Assembly (NCBI RefSeq): GCF_018917865.1
Contig: NZ_JAHLPM010000003.1
Location: 186,001-250,000 of the forward strand
Direction: 5' to 3'
DNA: 64,000 nucleotides
From: Tissierella simiarum
GTDB lineage: Bacteria; Bacillota; Clostridia; Tissierellales; Tissierellaceae
The position numbers and the translations under genes were made by a program. This document shows positions 1-7,041 of the stretch, one piece after another; position 1 is the first letter of the stretch; each line of letters opens with the position of its first letter. Under the pieces are notes generated by a model. It did not search any database and was not told the DNA's origin. It saw only the letters and a program-made list of their open reading frames with translations.

Positions 1-1
1 T

Positions 2-394
2 AGAGCTTTATCAAATTCTTTCTTAATCTCTGCAGATATGGCTCATGGTGTTCATCCTAATTATAGTGATAAACATGACCCAACCAATAGACCTGTATTG
101 AATAAAGGACCTGTAATAAAAATTAGTGCTAATCAATCTTATACTACAGATAGTATTACTTCTGCTATCTATGAGGATATATGTAGGAGTGCAAAAGTTC
201 CTGTACAAAAATTTGTTAATAGATCTGATGCAAGGGGAGGATCTACAATTGGACCAATAAATACAACTCAATTAGATATACCTTCTTTAGATATAGGAAA
301 TCCAATCTTAGGCATGCACTCTATTAGAGAAATTGGCGGAGTATTGGATCATTACTATGGGTATAAATCTTTTATAGAATTTTATAATATATAA
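2..394 (+). CDS. M18 family aminopeptidase, C-terminal part (5' end outside window)
   Basis: This is the end of a zinc aminopeptidase of family M18 (aspartyl aminopeptidase / ApeB type), a cytoplasmic enzyme that removes N-terminal residues from peptides. The frame is open from base 2. It shows the family's C-terminal hallmarks: SADMAHGVHPNY, a GPVIK stretch, NRSDARGGSTIGPI, and MHSIREIGG near the end, which carries the last metal or active-site histidine. About 130 residues are present, against roughly 430-460 for the family, so the start and the first metal ligands lie upstream. The family call is firm. The choice of symbol (apeB-like) is not settled by this fragment. Confidence 0.9.
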   Translation, partial: RALSNSFLISADMAHGVHPNYSDKHDPTNRPVLNKGPVIKISANQSYTTDSITSAIYEDICRSAKVPVQKFVNRSDARGGSTIGPINTTQLDIPSLDIGNPILGMHSIREIGGVLDHYYGYKSFIEFYNI

Positions 395-414
395 GACTCA
401 AATATTTGAGTCTT
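393..414 (+). terminator. Perfect 22-bp palindrome after the aminopeptidase
   Basis: AAGACTCAAAT is followed directly by its own reverse complement, so the 11-bp arms meet with no spacer. It overlaps the stop codon. Only a weak T-rich stretch follows, so it may be a weak terminator or an mRNA 3'-end stabiliser. It separates the aminopeptidase from the HAD gene. Confidence 0.5.
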
Positions 415-453
415 GTATATTATGGGTATAGAAGGATTTAAAGGAGGGATTTG

Positions 454-1287
454 GTGTACAAGTTAATAGCTATTGACTTAGACGGAACTTTGCTTGACGA
501 TAAAAAAAGAATACCTATAGAAAATCTACAAATTGTTCATGAATTAATAGATAAAGGCTATGAAGTAGTTATAGCTACGGGAAGAAGATATTGGTCAGCA
601 AAAGAATTAACAAAGGACATCAAAAGACATATGACTATTTTAGCTAATAATGGGAGTATAGCTAGAAATTCGGAAGATGATTCAATAATTATTAAAAAAT
701 ATCTTAGGGTGGAAGATTTTAAAGTCATAATAGAAGAAGGTAAAAGAAGGGGACTGCAGCCTATAATTCATGTAGATAATTATGAAGAAGGATATGATCT
801 AGTTATAGAATTAGATAGAAGTCATGAAAGCTATCATAACTATTTGTCCTCTAATGAAAATAGGTTTAAACAAGTAGAGACTCATTTAGAGTTGGAAGAT
901 GTTAAAATTTTAGCAGTAGTATATGTTGGAAACAAGGAGACTTTAAAGAATTTTCATTTTCATATAAATGACAGATATCCAAGTAAATATAGTTCTCATG
1001 TAATAGAAAATATTAAAATAGCAGAGGCTTTATTGGAAATAATGAATCCTCTTGGTAGTAAGTGGATTACTTTAATGGAATATGCTAAGGAAAAAGGAAT
1101 TAAACCTGAGGAAATAATTACTATAGGTGATGATAATAATGATATCGAAATGATAAAAAATTCAGGGTTAGGTATTGCTATGAAAAATAGTAGTCCTATG
1201 GTAAAGAAAATAGCAAAGATTATTTCAGAGAAAGATAATAATGAAAGTGGAGTTGCTTTTGAATTAAAAAGGGTATTAAATATATAA
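454..1287 (+). CDS. HAD-superfamily phosphatase, Cof/YidA type
   Basis: Cytoplasmic Mg-dependent hydrolase of the Cof (HAD-IIB) family, which dephosphorylates sugar phosphates, nucleotides or flavin precursors. The exact substrate cannot be read from sequence. Motif I is IDLDGTLLDD at the N-terminus (nucleophile Asp and acid/base Asp), motif II is in VVIATGRR, and motif IV is GDDNNDIEM near residue 230. The C2-type cap lies between them. At 277 residues it has normal family length. A TTG at 451 is possible, but the GTG at 454 sits 6 bases after AGGAGG and gives the usual MYKLIAIDLDG start. The peroxiredoxin gene follows 14 bases downstream, suggesting co-transcription. Confidence 0.88.
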   Translation: MYKLIAIDLDGTLLDDKKRIPIENLQIVHELIDKGYEVVIATGRRYWSAKELTKDIKRHMTILANNGSIARNSEDDSIIIKKYLRVEDFKVIIEEGKRRGLQPIIHVDNYEEGYDLVIELDRSHESYHNYLSSNENRFKQVETHLELEDVKILAVVYVGNKETLKNFHFHINDRYPSKYSSHVIENIKIAEALLEIMNPLGSKWITLMEYAKEKGIKPEEIITIGDDNNDIEMIKNSGLGIAMKNSSPMVKKIAKIISEKDNNESGVAFELKRVLNI

Positions 1288-1301
1288 AAGGAGGTCGGAA
1301 T

Positions 1302-1748
1302 GTGAATTATGATTTTATATTAAAAGAAACTGATGGTAAAGATGTCTCTTTGAAAGATTTTTTAGGTAAAAATGTTGTAGTTTATTTTTATCCTAAAGAT
1401 AATACAGCTGGCTGCACTACAGAAGCTTTAGAGTTTAGAGATTTAGAAGACGAATTTAATAAATTAGATACGGTTATTGTAGGAGTAAGTAGAGATAGCT
1501 TAAAATCCCATGAGAAGTTTAGAGATAAGCATAATCTGTCTTTTTTACTATTAAGTGATGAAGATGAGAGTGTTCATAAACAATTTAATGTAATGAAGAT
1601 GAAAAAAATGTATGGTAAAGAATATCTAGGAGTAGAAAGGTCTACTTTTATCTTTGATAAAGGAGGAAAATTAGTAAAAGAATTTAGAAAAGTAAAGGCA
1701 AAAGGTCATGGTGAGCAAGTACTTAGCTTTATAAAGGAAAACTTATAA
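1302..1748 (+). CDS. bcp: Thioredoxin-dependent peroxiredoxin, PrxQ/BCP type, single cysteine
   Basis: Reduces hydrogen peroxide and organic hydroperoxides in the cytoplasm through a peroxidatic cysteine. The active-site block is YFYPKDNTAGCTTEALEFRD, matching the PrxQ/BCP signature in which the first Cys attacks the peroxide. Most relatives have a second Cys five residues later (GCTxEAC). Here that residue is Leu, and the whole 148-residue protein has only this one Cys, so it should act as a one-Cys enzyme resolved by an outside thiol. The GTG start has AGGAGGT about 8 bases upstream. It lies between a HAD phosphatase and a radical SAM gene with short gaps. Confidence 0.92.
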   Translation: MNYDFILKETDGKDVSLKDFLGKNVVVYFYPKDNTAGCTTEALEFRDLEDEFNKLDTVIVGVSRDSLKSHEKFRDKHNLSFLLLSDEDESVHKQFNVMKMKKMYGKEYLGVERSTFIFDKGGKLVKEFRKVKAKGHGEQVLSFIKENL

Positions 1749-1765
1749 TCTAGAGGTGGAAAAAT

Positions 1766-2722
1766 TTGAATCAAATTAACGTTTATAATGTATATTCAAC
1801 TTATTTACAGCATAAGTTTGGAGAAAAGGTATATAAATTACCTATTAATTTACCTTTAACCTGTCCAAATAGAGATGGCACTCTAGGAGTAGGTGGTTGC
1901 ATCTATTGCGGGGAAGAAGGTGGATCTTTTGAAAATCTTCCTAATAGTTTATCGGTAAAAGAACAAGTACTCAAGAATAAAGAATATATAGAAAGAAGAT
2001 ATAAGGCAAAAAAGTTTATAGCATATTTCCAAAATTTCACTAATACTTATTTACCATTAGCAGATTTTAAAAGATATATTGAAGAATCTATAGTAGAAGG
2101 AATTGTAGGAATATCTATATCTACAAGGCCTGATTGCGTAAACAATTTATATCTAGAGTATTTATCTAATGTAAAAGAAAAATATAATTTAGAAATTACT
2201 CTAGAATTAGGACTTCAGACAGTTAATTATCATACCTTAAAAAAGATTAATAGAGGTCATACCTTAGCAGAATTTATAGATTCAGTAACGAGAATAAAAT
2301 TTTATGGATTAAGAACTTGTGCTCATTTAATTTTAAATCTTCCTTGGGATAATGAAATTGATGTTATCGAGAATGCTAAAATAATTTCTGCTTTAGGAGT
2401 TGAGGAGATAAAACTTCATGCTCTATATATTGTGGAAGGAACTGCTTTAGGAAGACTTTATAAAGAAGGAGAAGTTTCATTAGTATCTAAAAAAGAGTAT
2501 ATGGAAAGAGTGATTACTTTTTTAGAATATTTAGATCCACAGATTGTAGTTCAAAGAATTATTGGGAGAGCACCAGAAGAAAATTCTCTATTTGTTAATT
2601 GGAATGAGTCTTGGTGGAAGATTAGAGATGACATCGTATCTATTATGGAAAGCAGGAATTCTAGACAAGGGATAAAATATAATTATTTAAATGGAAAAGG
2701 TATAAGAAAATTTTTAGAATAG
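1766..2722 (+). CDS. TIGR01212 family radical SAM protein (YtqA-like)
   Basis: Radical S-adenosylmethionine enzyme of the TIGR01212/YtqA family, whose precise reaction is not established. The cluster-binding cysteines are in CPNRDGTLGVGGCIYC near residues 30-45, with the wider family spacing C-x(n)-C-x2-C that is characteristic of this group and of Elp3-like enzymes. Further family landmarks are FQNFTNTY, ISTRPDC, LELGLQT and HLILNLPWD. The length of 318 residues is typical. The start is TTG with GAGGTGG 6-9 bases upstream. It is probably the last gene of a short run with the HAD and peroxiredoxin genes. Confidence 0.9.
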   Translation: MNQINVYNVYSTYLQHKFGEKVYKLPINLPLTCPNRDGTLGVGGCIYCGEEGGSFENLPNSLSVKEQVLKNKEYIERRYKAKKFIAYFQNFTNTYLPLADFKRYIEESIVEGIVGISISTRPDCVNNLYLEYLSNVKEKYNLEITLELGLQTVNYHTLKKINRGHTLAEFIDSVTRIKFYGLRTCAHLILNLPWDNEIDVIENAKIISALGVEEIKLHALYIVEGTALGRLYKEGEVSLVSKKEYMERVITFLEYLDPQIVVQRIIGRAPEENSLFVNWNESWWKIRDDIVSIMESRNSRQGIKYNYLNGKGIRKFLE

Positions 2723-2740
2723 TAAAAAAATAGAGGAAAA

Positions 2741-2768
2741 TTGAATTTTATGTAGAATATAATATAAA
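2741..2768 (+). promoter_or_regulatory. Candidate vegetative promoter for the P-loop gene
   Basis: A TTGAAT -35-like hexamer and a TATAAA -10-like hexamer are separated by 16 bp, just upstream of the gene starting at 2801. The background is very AT-rich, so this is a weak call. Confidence 0.35.
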
Positions 2769-2800
2769 AGAATACCTTAGAAAGGTGGAGGTGGATTGTC

Positions 2801-3238
2801 ATGGTTAAATTTATTTTAGGAACTAAAGGATCAGGGAAAACAAAATGGTTAATTGACAATGCAAATAAGGACATGAAAGAGGGGAATGGTAATATTGCCT
2901 TCATAGATGTAGACGACAATCATATATTCAGTCTTGATTACTCGGTAAGACTTATTAATGCCATGGAATTCAATATATTAAACGTTGAATCTTTCTATGG
3001 CTTTTTATGTGGAGTTATTGGCATGGACTATGACATTGAAAAAGTTTATGTAGACGGAATTTATAAGATAATTGATTTAAAAATAGAAGACTTAGAAAAA
3101 TTATTAAAAGATTTAACTACAATATCAGAAAAATTCAATACAGATTTCTATATTAACGTAGAATATACAATGGAGCAAGTTCCGGAAGATTTGAGAGAAC
3201 ACTGTTTGGAATTGGAGACAGAGTTAGCATTAAGATAG
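2801..3238 (+). CDS. Small P-loop nucleotide-binding protein of unknown function
   Basis: A 145-residue protein with a clean Walker A motif, GTKGSGKT, at residues 7-14. A hydrophobic strand ending in Asp (NIAFIDVDD) follows around residue 33. Similar small clostridial proteins are often auto-named twitching motility protein PilT, but nothing here supports a pilus role: there is no hexameric ATPase core and there are no pilus genes nearby. It has its own candidate promoter and its stop codon lies inside a strong terminator, so it looks monocistronic. RBS GGTGGAGG precedes the ATG. Nucleotide binding is well supported; function is unknown. Confidence 0.75.
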   Translation: MVKFILGTKGSGKTKWLIDNANKDMKEGNGNIAFIDVDDNHIFSLDYSVRLINAMEFNILNVESFYGFLCGVIGMDYDIEKVYVDGIYKIIDLKIEDLEKLLKDLTTISEKFNTDFYINVEYTMEQVPEDLREHCLELETELALR

Positions 3239-3263
3239 GCAGGAAAATCCTGCCTATTTTTTT
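3235..3263 (+). terminator. Strong intrinsic terminator
   Basis: Ten-base-pair stem (ATAGGCAGGA pairing with TCCTGCCTAT), AAA loop and seven Ts. It overlaps the stop of the P-loop gene and sits between two convergent genes. Confidence 0.9.
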
Positions 3264-3264
3264 A

Positions 3265-3435
3265 TCATCCCATGTTTGGTCTGAAAGTATTACAATCAGT
3301 TTCTTCTGTAGAGGAAGCATCTCTTGGTTGAATTTCTATAGTGCCTGCTGTGCAACGATCTCCTGGCACATGATAATGGCAAGTATTAACTACACATTTA
3401 ACACCTTCAATAGGTTTTTCATCTTTATTATGCAT
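3265..3435 (-). CDS. DUF1540 family small cysteine-rich protein
   Basis: A 56-residue protein on the minus strand. It begins MHNKDEKPIEGVKC and ends with TDCNTFRPNMG. It carries the DUF1540 arrangement: Cys14 and Cys19, then YHVPGDRC (Cys28), and a last Cys (48) in ETDCNTF. The spacing suggests a small metal-binding knuckle, probably zinc, but the biochemical role of this family is unknown. RBS AGGAG lies 6-7 bases before the ATG. Small DUF1540 proteins are common in spore-forming Clostridia. The gene is convergent with the P-loop gene and shares the terminator region. Confidence 0.85.
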   Translation of the reverse strand: MHNKDEKPIEGVKCVVNTCHYHVPGDRCTAGTIEIQPRDASSTEETDCNTFRPNMG

Positions 3436-3672
3436 AGTATGCTCCTTTCTTAGCTTTATTTATTCAATATATATTTTGTGTTTATTTTTATATTTTATAC
3501 TTATATATATTTAAATAATAACATAGATTTATATTGAATAATTTTTAATTAAGGAAACCTTTGTTGAATGCATTTAACGGAAAATTAGCACTAAGAAGAT
3601 TTTGCATTTTCCTATGAATTATAATAAAAATAGATTAGTATATAATATATAAAGGATACAAAGGAGGATATT

Positions 3673-4395
3673 ATGGGAAAAAAAGAAAGATTGGACAAAG
3701 TCCTTTCTAATATTGGATATGGAAGCAGAAAAGATGTAAAAAAATTTATAAAAGATGGGATAGTTAAAGTTAATAATGAAACTATATTAAACAATGAATT
3801 TAAAGTTAACCCTTATGAGGATTTAATTACTTTTAATGGAGAAGAAATCTTATATAGGGAATACATTTATTTAATGATGAATAAACCAAAAGGACTAGTT
3901 TCTTCCACTGATGATCCTCTAACTAGAACAGTCATAGATTTACTAGAAGAAGAATATATTGTATATAAACCGTTTCCAGCAGGAAGATTAGATAAAGATA
4001 CTGAAGGGTTACTTTTAATTACCAATGATGGTAAGCTTGCTCACCAATTGTTGTCTCCTAAAAAAGGAGTAGACAAAACTTATTATGTTGAAGTAGATGG
4101 TTATGTTGAGGAAAAGCATATTGAAGAGTTTAATAACGGAATTGTTTTAGATGACGGTTATACAACTTTACCGGCAACATTAAAGATACAAGATTCTAAT
4201 GTTATATCTAAAGTTTATTTAACTATTCAAGAAGGTAAGTTTCACCAAGTTAAGAGGATGTTTGAAAGCATAGGTATGAAAGTTTTATATTTAAAGAGAA
4301 TTTCAATGGGACCTTTAAAATTGGATGAATCTTTAGAAACTGGTGAATATAGGGAGCTTACAGAAGAAGAAATAAAATTATTAAAAAATAAATAA
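3673..4395 (+). CDS. RsuA/RluB family rRNA pseudouridine synthase
   Basis: Converts a uridine in ribosomal RNA to pseudouridine. An S4 RNA-binding domain covers residues 1-60 (RLDKVLSNIGYGSRKDVKKF). The catalytic domain follows with AGRLDKDTEGLLLITNDG, whose Asp is the invariant nucleophile, and LSPKKGVDKTYYV. The KGVDKTY pattern resembles RsuA (16S position 516) and its Bacillus homologues more than RluB, so the 16S target is favoured but not certain. The length of 240 residues is normal. RBS AAGGAGG is 5 bases before the ATG. Confidence 0.9.
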   Translation: MGKKERLDKVLSNIGYGSRKDVKKFIKDGIVKVNNETILNNEFKVNPYEDLITFNGEEILYREYIYLMMNKPKGLVSSTDDPLTRTVIDLLEEEYIVYKPFPAGRLDKDTEGLLLITNDGKLAHQLLSPKKGVDKTYYVEVDGYVEEKHIEEFNNGIVLDDGYTTLPATLKIQDSNVISKVYLTIQEGKFHQVKRMFESIGMKVLYLKRISMGPLKLDESLETGEYRELTEEEIKLLKNK

Positions 4396-4401
4396 TAAAT
4401 G

Positions 4402-4410
4402 TGATATAAT
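4402..4410 (+). promoter_or_regulatory. Candidate extended -10 promoter
   Basis: TGATATAAT is a TGn-TATAAT extended -10 element placed 36 bases before the gene at 4446. No good -35 is visible. Confidence 0.4.
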
Positions 4411-4445
4411 AAATGTAAAATTATATTTAGATAGGGTGTTATAAG

Positions 4446-4997
4446 TTGAATAGCTATAAAAAAAGGGGGATGTTTGAGACTTTTTTTGATAACAGAAGTT
4501 CCCTGATTGTTCAGTTTAAAAATGGAGATATTACCAAAAAAGAATTTTTAGAGTATAATTTTGATTTTGTTCAAAAAATGAATGTGAAACCTTTTTTAAA
4601 AGTCGATAGTTATGAAAAGGGAATGTATAATTATCAATATTACAATGTATTAGCTAAGTATTATACGATGCTAGCTAAAGATGTAAAGAAGACGAAGAAA
4701 CATCAAAAATATTATCCTTACTATTTAAATAAGGGTAATAACTATTATCACGAAAAAGATAGAGCTACATTAAACCTGTTAAGGTATTTGGAATTTCAAA
4801 ATGTTGAAGCTTATTTTATTAAAGTACAATCTAGATTCTTACAAGATAAACTTTATGAAATAGTATTATTAGATTATAAAGAAGCTATATTTCATTCAAA
4901 GGCAATTTGGCTTTTAAACGTTTTAAAGGAAGAAGGGGTATTTAAAGAAGGAAAAAAAGTGTCCTTAATTGATGAATATATAAATGAGAAGTATTAA
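4446..4997 (+). CDS. Conserved hypothetical protein (possibly DUF6648)
   Basis: A 183-residue soluble protein, rich in Tyr, Lys and Asn, with no signal peptide, membrane segment or catalytic motif that I can name. It looks mostly helical, with a run of Tyr-rich segments (NYQYYNVLAKYYTML, HQKYYPYYLNKG) in the middle. From memory it resembles a family found mainly in Tissierella-like Firmicutes (DUF6648), but I cannot confirm this. The start is TTG, with AGGGTG about 8 bases upstream and an extended -10 promoter before that. It is probably expressed alone. Confidence 0.6.
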   Translation: MNSYKKRGMFETFFDNRSSLIVQFKNGDITKKEFLEYNFDFVQKMNVKPFLKVDSYEKGMYNYQYYNVLAKYYTMLAKDVKKTKKHQKYYPYYLNKGNNYYHEKDRATLNLLRYLEFQNVEAYFIKVQSRFLQDKLYEIVLLDYKEAIFHSKAIWLLNVLKEEGVFKEGKKVSLIDEYINEKY

Positions 4998-5013
4998 TAA
5001 CGTCTATAGATCG

Positions 5014-5039
5014 TTGAAAAATTAATGTTTATTTTTCAA
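5014..5039 (+). terminator. Possible AT-rich terminator hairpin
   Basis: TTGAAAAAT and ATTTTTCAA form a 9-bp stem around an 8-base loop, 16 bases after the hypothetical gene. There is no separate T-run beyond the stem. It is followed by two direct copies of CGTCAAAAA. Confidence 0.35.
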
Positions 5040-5089
5040 ACGTCAAAAAACGTCAAAAATTATTTAAAAAATTTTATTCACAGAATTAG

Positions 5090-5124
5090 TAGCCATGTTG
5101 ATCATATCTGAATTAACATGGCTA
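5090..5124. repeat. Perfect 10-bp inverted repeat, unexplained
   Basis: TAGCCATGTT at 5090-5099 and AACATGGCTA at 5115-5124 are perfect reverse complements around a 15-base loop. No T-run follows and no intact gene is adjacent. It may be a structured RNA, a regulatory site or the residue of a mobile element. Confidence 0.5.
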
Positions 5125-5181
5125 TAATAGATTTATTAATGAATCTAAGGAAACTATACTTTAATGCTGATAAGAAAATAA

Positions 5182-5401
5182 GGAGAAGAAGCTGTAAGGT
5201 CTTTAGCTAAAAATAAAATAATAGAAAATCTGGAAATATGGATAAAAGATTTAAATGAAGATAATATTCTAGATTGGGCTTTATGGAGTATGTTAGATAT
5301 GATTAGTAAGTAGATTCAATTTAGATGGGTATGATGAGCAATATATGAAAGTTAGTTTCAATAATGAATTACAAAGGAAATTGAATGAGGATATAATATA
5401 G
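5182..5401 (+). pseudogene. Decayed reading frame of unknown family
   Basis: The stretch reads as a protein fragment beginning GEEAVRSLAKNKIIENLEIW, continuing through DNILDWALWSMLDMISK to a TAG at 5311-5313. After a frame change it continues as RFNLDGYDEQYMKVSFNN, ending at a TAG at 5399-5401. A stop codon closes the frame directly upstream and there is no start. The continuity of protein-like sequence across a shift suggests a decayed gene. I do not recognise the parent family. The 508 bases between 4997 and 5506 hold only this, the inverted repeat and a possible hairpin. Confidence 0.4.
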
Positions 5402-5505
5402 AAATATTATAGTAACAACTTTTGTCGGTCCGTAATATACTTGTACTGGGAAAGAAGAAAAGCAACAAGTTACTTTCCTAATATAAAGTAAGGAAGGCGA
5501 GAATA

Positions 5506-5859
5506 ATGGATTATAATCAAGGGATTGATGCAGCAAAATGTAACGATCCAATTAGTATAGGTGCAACATGTGTAGCACGGATAGATGACAGATTTTTCTT
5601 GCTTATCGAAATAGAAATAAAGATTCCAGGTAGAGATATTCAAGAAGTTATTGTAATAGAGATAACAGCAGCACAAGCAGCAGCACTAATAGCAGCAGGA
5701 GTTATGCGTTGTCAAATAGTTGACAGAATTCCTACAGGAATGGAAGTAAATCTTATTTGTGCATTTGTAGTAGGAACAAACGTGTTCTTAGTATTTAATG
5801 TTGAAAATATGACTGATCGTTTAGTTCTAGTTAGAGTACCTTTATGTACTATTATTTAA
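5506..5859 (+). CDS. Hypothetical protein, beta-rich
   Basis: A 117-residue protein that I do not recognise. It has no signal peptide. It is dominated by alternating hydrophobic stretches (FFLLIEIEIKIPG, VIVIEITAAQAAALIAAGV, EVNLICAFVVGTNVFLVFNV, LVLVRVPLCTII) typical of beta-strands, with four scattered cysteines at about 12, 22, 69 and 83 and another near the C-terminus. The composition resembles small spore-surface or self-assembling proteins of Clostridia, but this is only an impression. RBS AAGGCGAG precedes the ATG. A strong terminator follows, so it is monocistronic. It sits between two decayed genes. Confidence 0.6.
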   Translation: MDYNQGIDAAKCNDPISIGATCVARIDDRFFLLIEIEIKIPGRDIQEVIVIEITAAQAAALIAAGVMRCQIVDRIPTGMEVNLICAFVVGTNVFLVFNVENMTDRLVLVRVPLCTII

Positions 5860-5906
5860 TATAACTAGCAAATTAGGATTGAGTAGTAAAGAATGAAGGG
5901 AAATGT

Positions 5907-5935
5907 TAGGGTAGCTTAGGCTACCCTATTTTTTA
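5907..5935 (+). terminator. Strong intrinsic terminator
   Basis: TAGGGTAGC, loop TTAG and GCTACCCTA form a perfect 9-bp stem followed by a run of Ts. It ends the hypothetical gene at 5506-5859. Confidence 0.9.
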
Positions 5936-6013
5936 TATATTATTATACATAAGGAAAACAGACGAGCAATTAAAAGTATATACAAAAGACATAAAGTTAC
6001 AAGTTTAAGAAGC

Positions 6014-6381
6014 ATGATAGAAATGTATAAGGATTAGATTTCTAATGTCAACAAAGGTTTTGAAAATGCGTTAAATTATAATAATGATGTTATTGCATTT
6101 GGAGCATATCAAGGAAATCAACTTGTTGCTTTAACAGGTGCTGATGATAGTATGTCTAAATTATGGCAAATTGGTATAGATACCATGCTGGGGCATCGGA
6201 ATAGGGGGCTTGCTTCTTATCTTGTTAAAACATTGGCTGATGAAATCGAAAGGCGTGGAGCACTGCCATATTATATACATGGATTTCTAATATAGCTTCA
6301 ACAAGAGTTTTGGGTTGGTTACTATGCACAAAACATATAAATGAAATAAAAAAGGACTTATTAGTTTTCTTATTTATCTAA
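6014..6381 (+). pseudogene. GNAT-family N-acetyltransferase remnant
   Basis: The region translates in one frame as MIEMYKD, a TAG at 6035, then ISNVNKGFENALNYNND, FGAYQGNQLVALTGADDS, LWQIGIDTMLGHRNRGLASY and LVKTLADEIERRGALPYY. Near 6277 the frame shifts and homologous sequence resumes as TWISNIASTRVLG. The HRNRGLAS segment is the acetyl-CoA-binding loop of GNAT enzymes (usually R/Q-x-x-G-x-G/A), and WSNIxSxR is the typical C-terminal motif of this subgroup. An internal stop plus a frameshift make it a pseudogene. The 597 bases from 5860 to 6456 otherwise hold only terminators. Confidence 0.75.
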
Positions 6382-6417
6382 AGTAAAAACTTAGTTTCTA
6401 TTTTAGTTTTAGCAAGA

Positions 6418-6458
6418 AATATTAAAATAGCAACCAAGATGGTTGCTATTTTAATATT
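6418..6458. terminator. Bidirectional terminator, 18-bp perfect stem
   Basis: Arms 6418-6435 and 6441-6458 are perfect reverse complements around the loop AAGAT. The A-rich and T-rich ends of the stem give U-runs in both directions. It ends the minus-strand MltG-like gene, whose stop codon overlaps it. Confidence 0.85.
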
Positions 6459-6939
6459 ATTTAGAAAGAATTTTTAATATATCTTCTATAGAACTATTTT
6501 TATTAATTTCAAAATCTCCAGATTTTAATTTAGTATCCAGTTTTAATTCTTGAGCTTTTTGTACAAAATCATCTTTACTGCTGACTAATCCCTGTGATTC
6601 AAGTATACTACCAATTTGGGCTGACACAGATCCAGCAGGTATATTAATCTTTACAATTTCATTTGTTGTTGCTGAATTATTTCCGTTTTTATCTTCTTTA
6701 TTATTTTCAGCATTTTCTTCATTATTGGTATCTTTAGTTCCCTCATTTTTATTGGTATTATTTTTATTTTCCTCTACTATGATACCTTCTTTACTAGGCA
6801 TGTCCAATGCATCTTTAGCAAATAAAACGTCTAATCGCCAGCCTATAACAAAAACCACTCCTATTATTATCCCAAACATTATTATGTAGTCTACGGAGTC
6901 ATAGAGTAAATCCTTCAATCCTTCTAAAAATTTTTTCAT
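6457..6939 (-). CDS. Short MltG/YceG-like membrane protein lacking the catalytic part
   Basis: A 160-residue protein with a short cytoplasmic N-terminus and one membrane helix (residues about 18-36, YIIMFGIIIGVVFVIGW). A long Asn/Glu/Lys-rich linker spans about 55-90. The last 65 residues match the N-terminal LysM-like part of endolytic transglycosylase MltG (KINIPAGSVSAQIGSILESQ, then GLVSSKDDF). Full MltG is about 330-380 residues and has a catalytic Glu in its second half. That half is absent here, so lytic activity is unlikely. It may bind glycan or act as a partner of division proteins. RBS GAGGTG precedes the ATG. It is divergent from the RluA-family gene. Confidence 0.75.
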   Translation of the reverse strand: MKKFLEGLKDLLYDSVDYIIMFGIIIGVVFVIGWRLDVLFAKDALDMPSKEGIIVEENKNNTNKNEGTKDTNNEENAENNKEDKNGNNSATTNEIVKINIPAGSVSAQIGSILESQGLVSSKDDFVQKAQELKLDTKLKSGDFEINKNSSIEDILKILSK

Positions 6940-6996
6940 AAATTCACCTCTTTATAAGATGTTTTGCAAAAATAAGGTTTTAAAAAACACATAATG

Positions 6997-7007
6997 TATA
7001 ATATAAT
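6997..7007 (+). promoter_or_regulatory. Candidate -10 region for the RluA-family gene
   Basis: Two overlapping TATAAT hexamers (6997-7002 and 7002-7007) lie 35-45 bases before the chosen TTG start at 7042. No convincing -35 was seen. Their position argues against translation starting at the upstream ATG at 6994. Confidence 0.4.
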
Positions 7008-7041
7008 TATAACACAAGAAGAAAGAAAAGGTGAGAAAACT

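Noticed and set aside
2801-3238. Pilus retraction ATPase PilT
   Set aside because: The protein is far too short and has only a Walker A motif; no pilus genes are present.
5041-5060. CGTCAAAAA direct repeats as a CRISPR start or replication iterons
   Set aside because: Only two short copies occur, with no spacer regularity and no rep or cas gene nearby.
6994-7041. Upstream ATG start for the RluA-family gene
   Set aside because: It falls inside the double TATAAT, has no RBS, and adds residues not found in the family; TTG 7042 has a good RBS.
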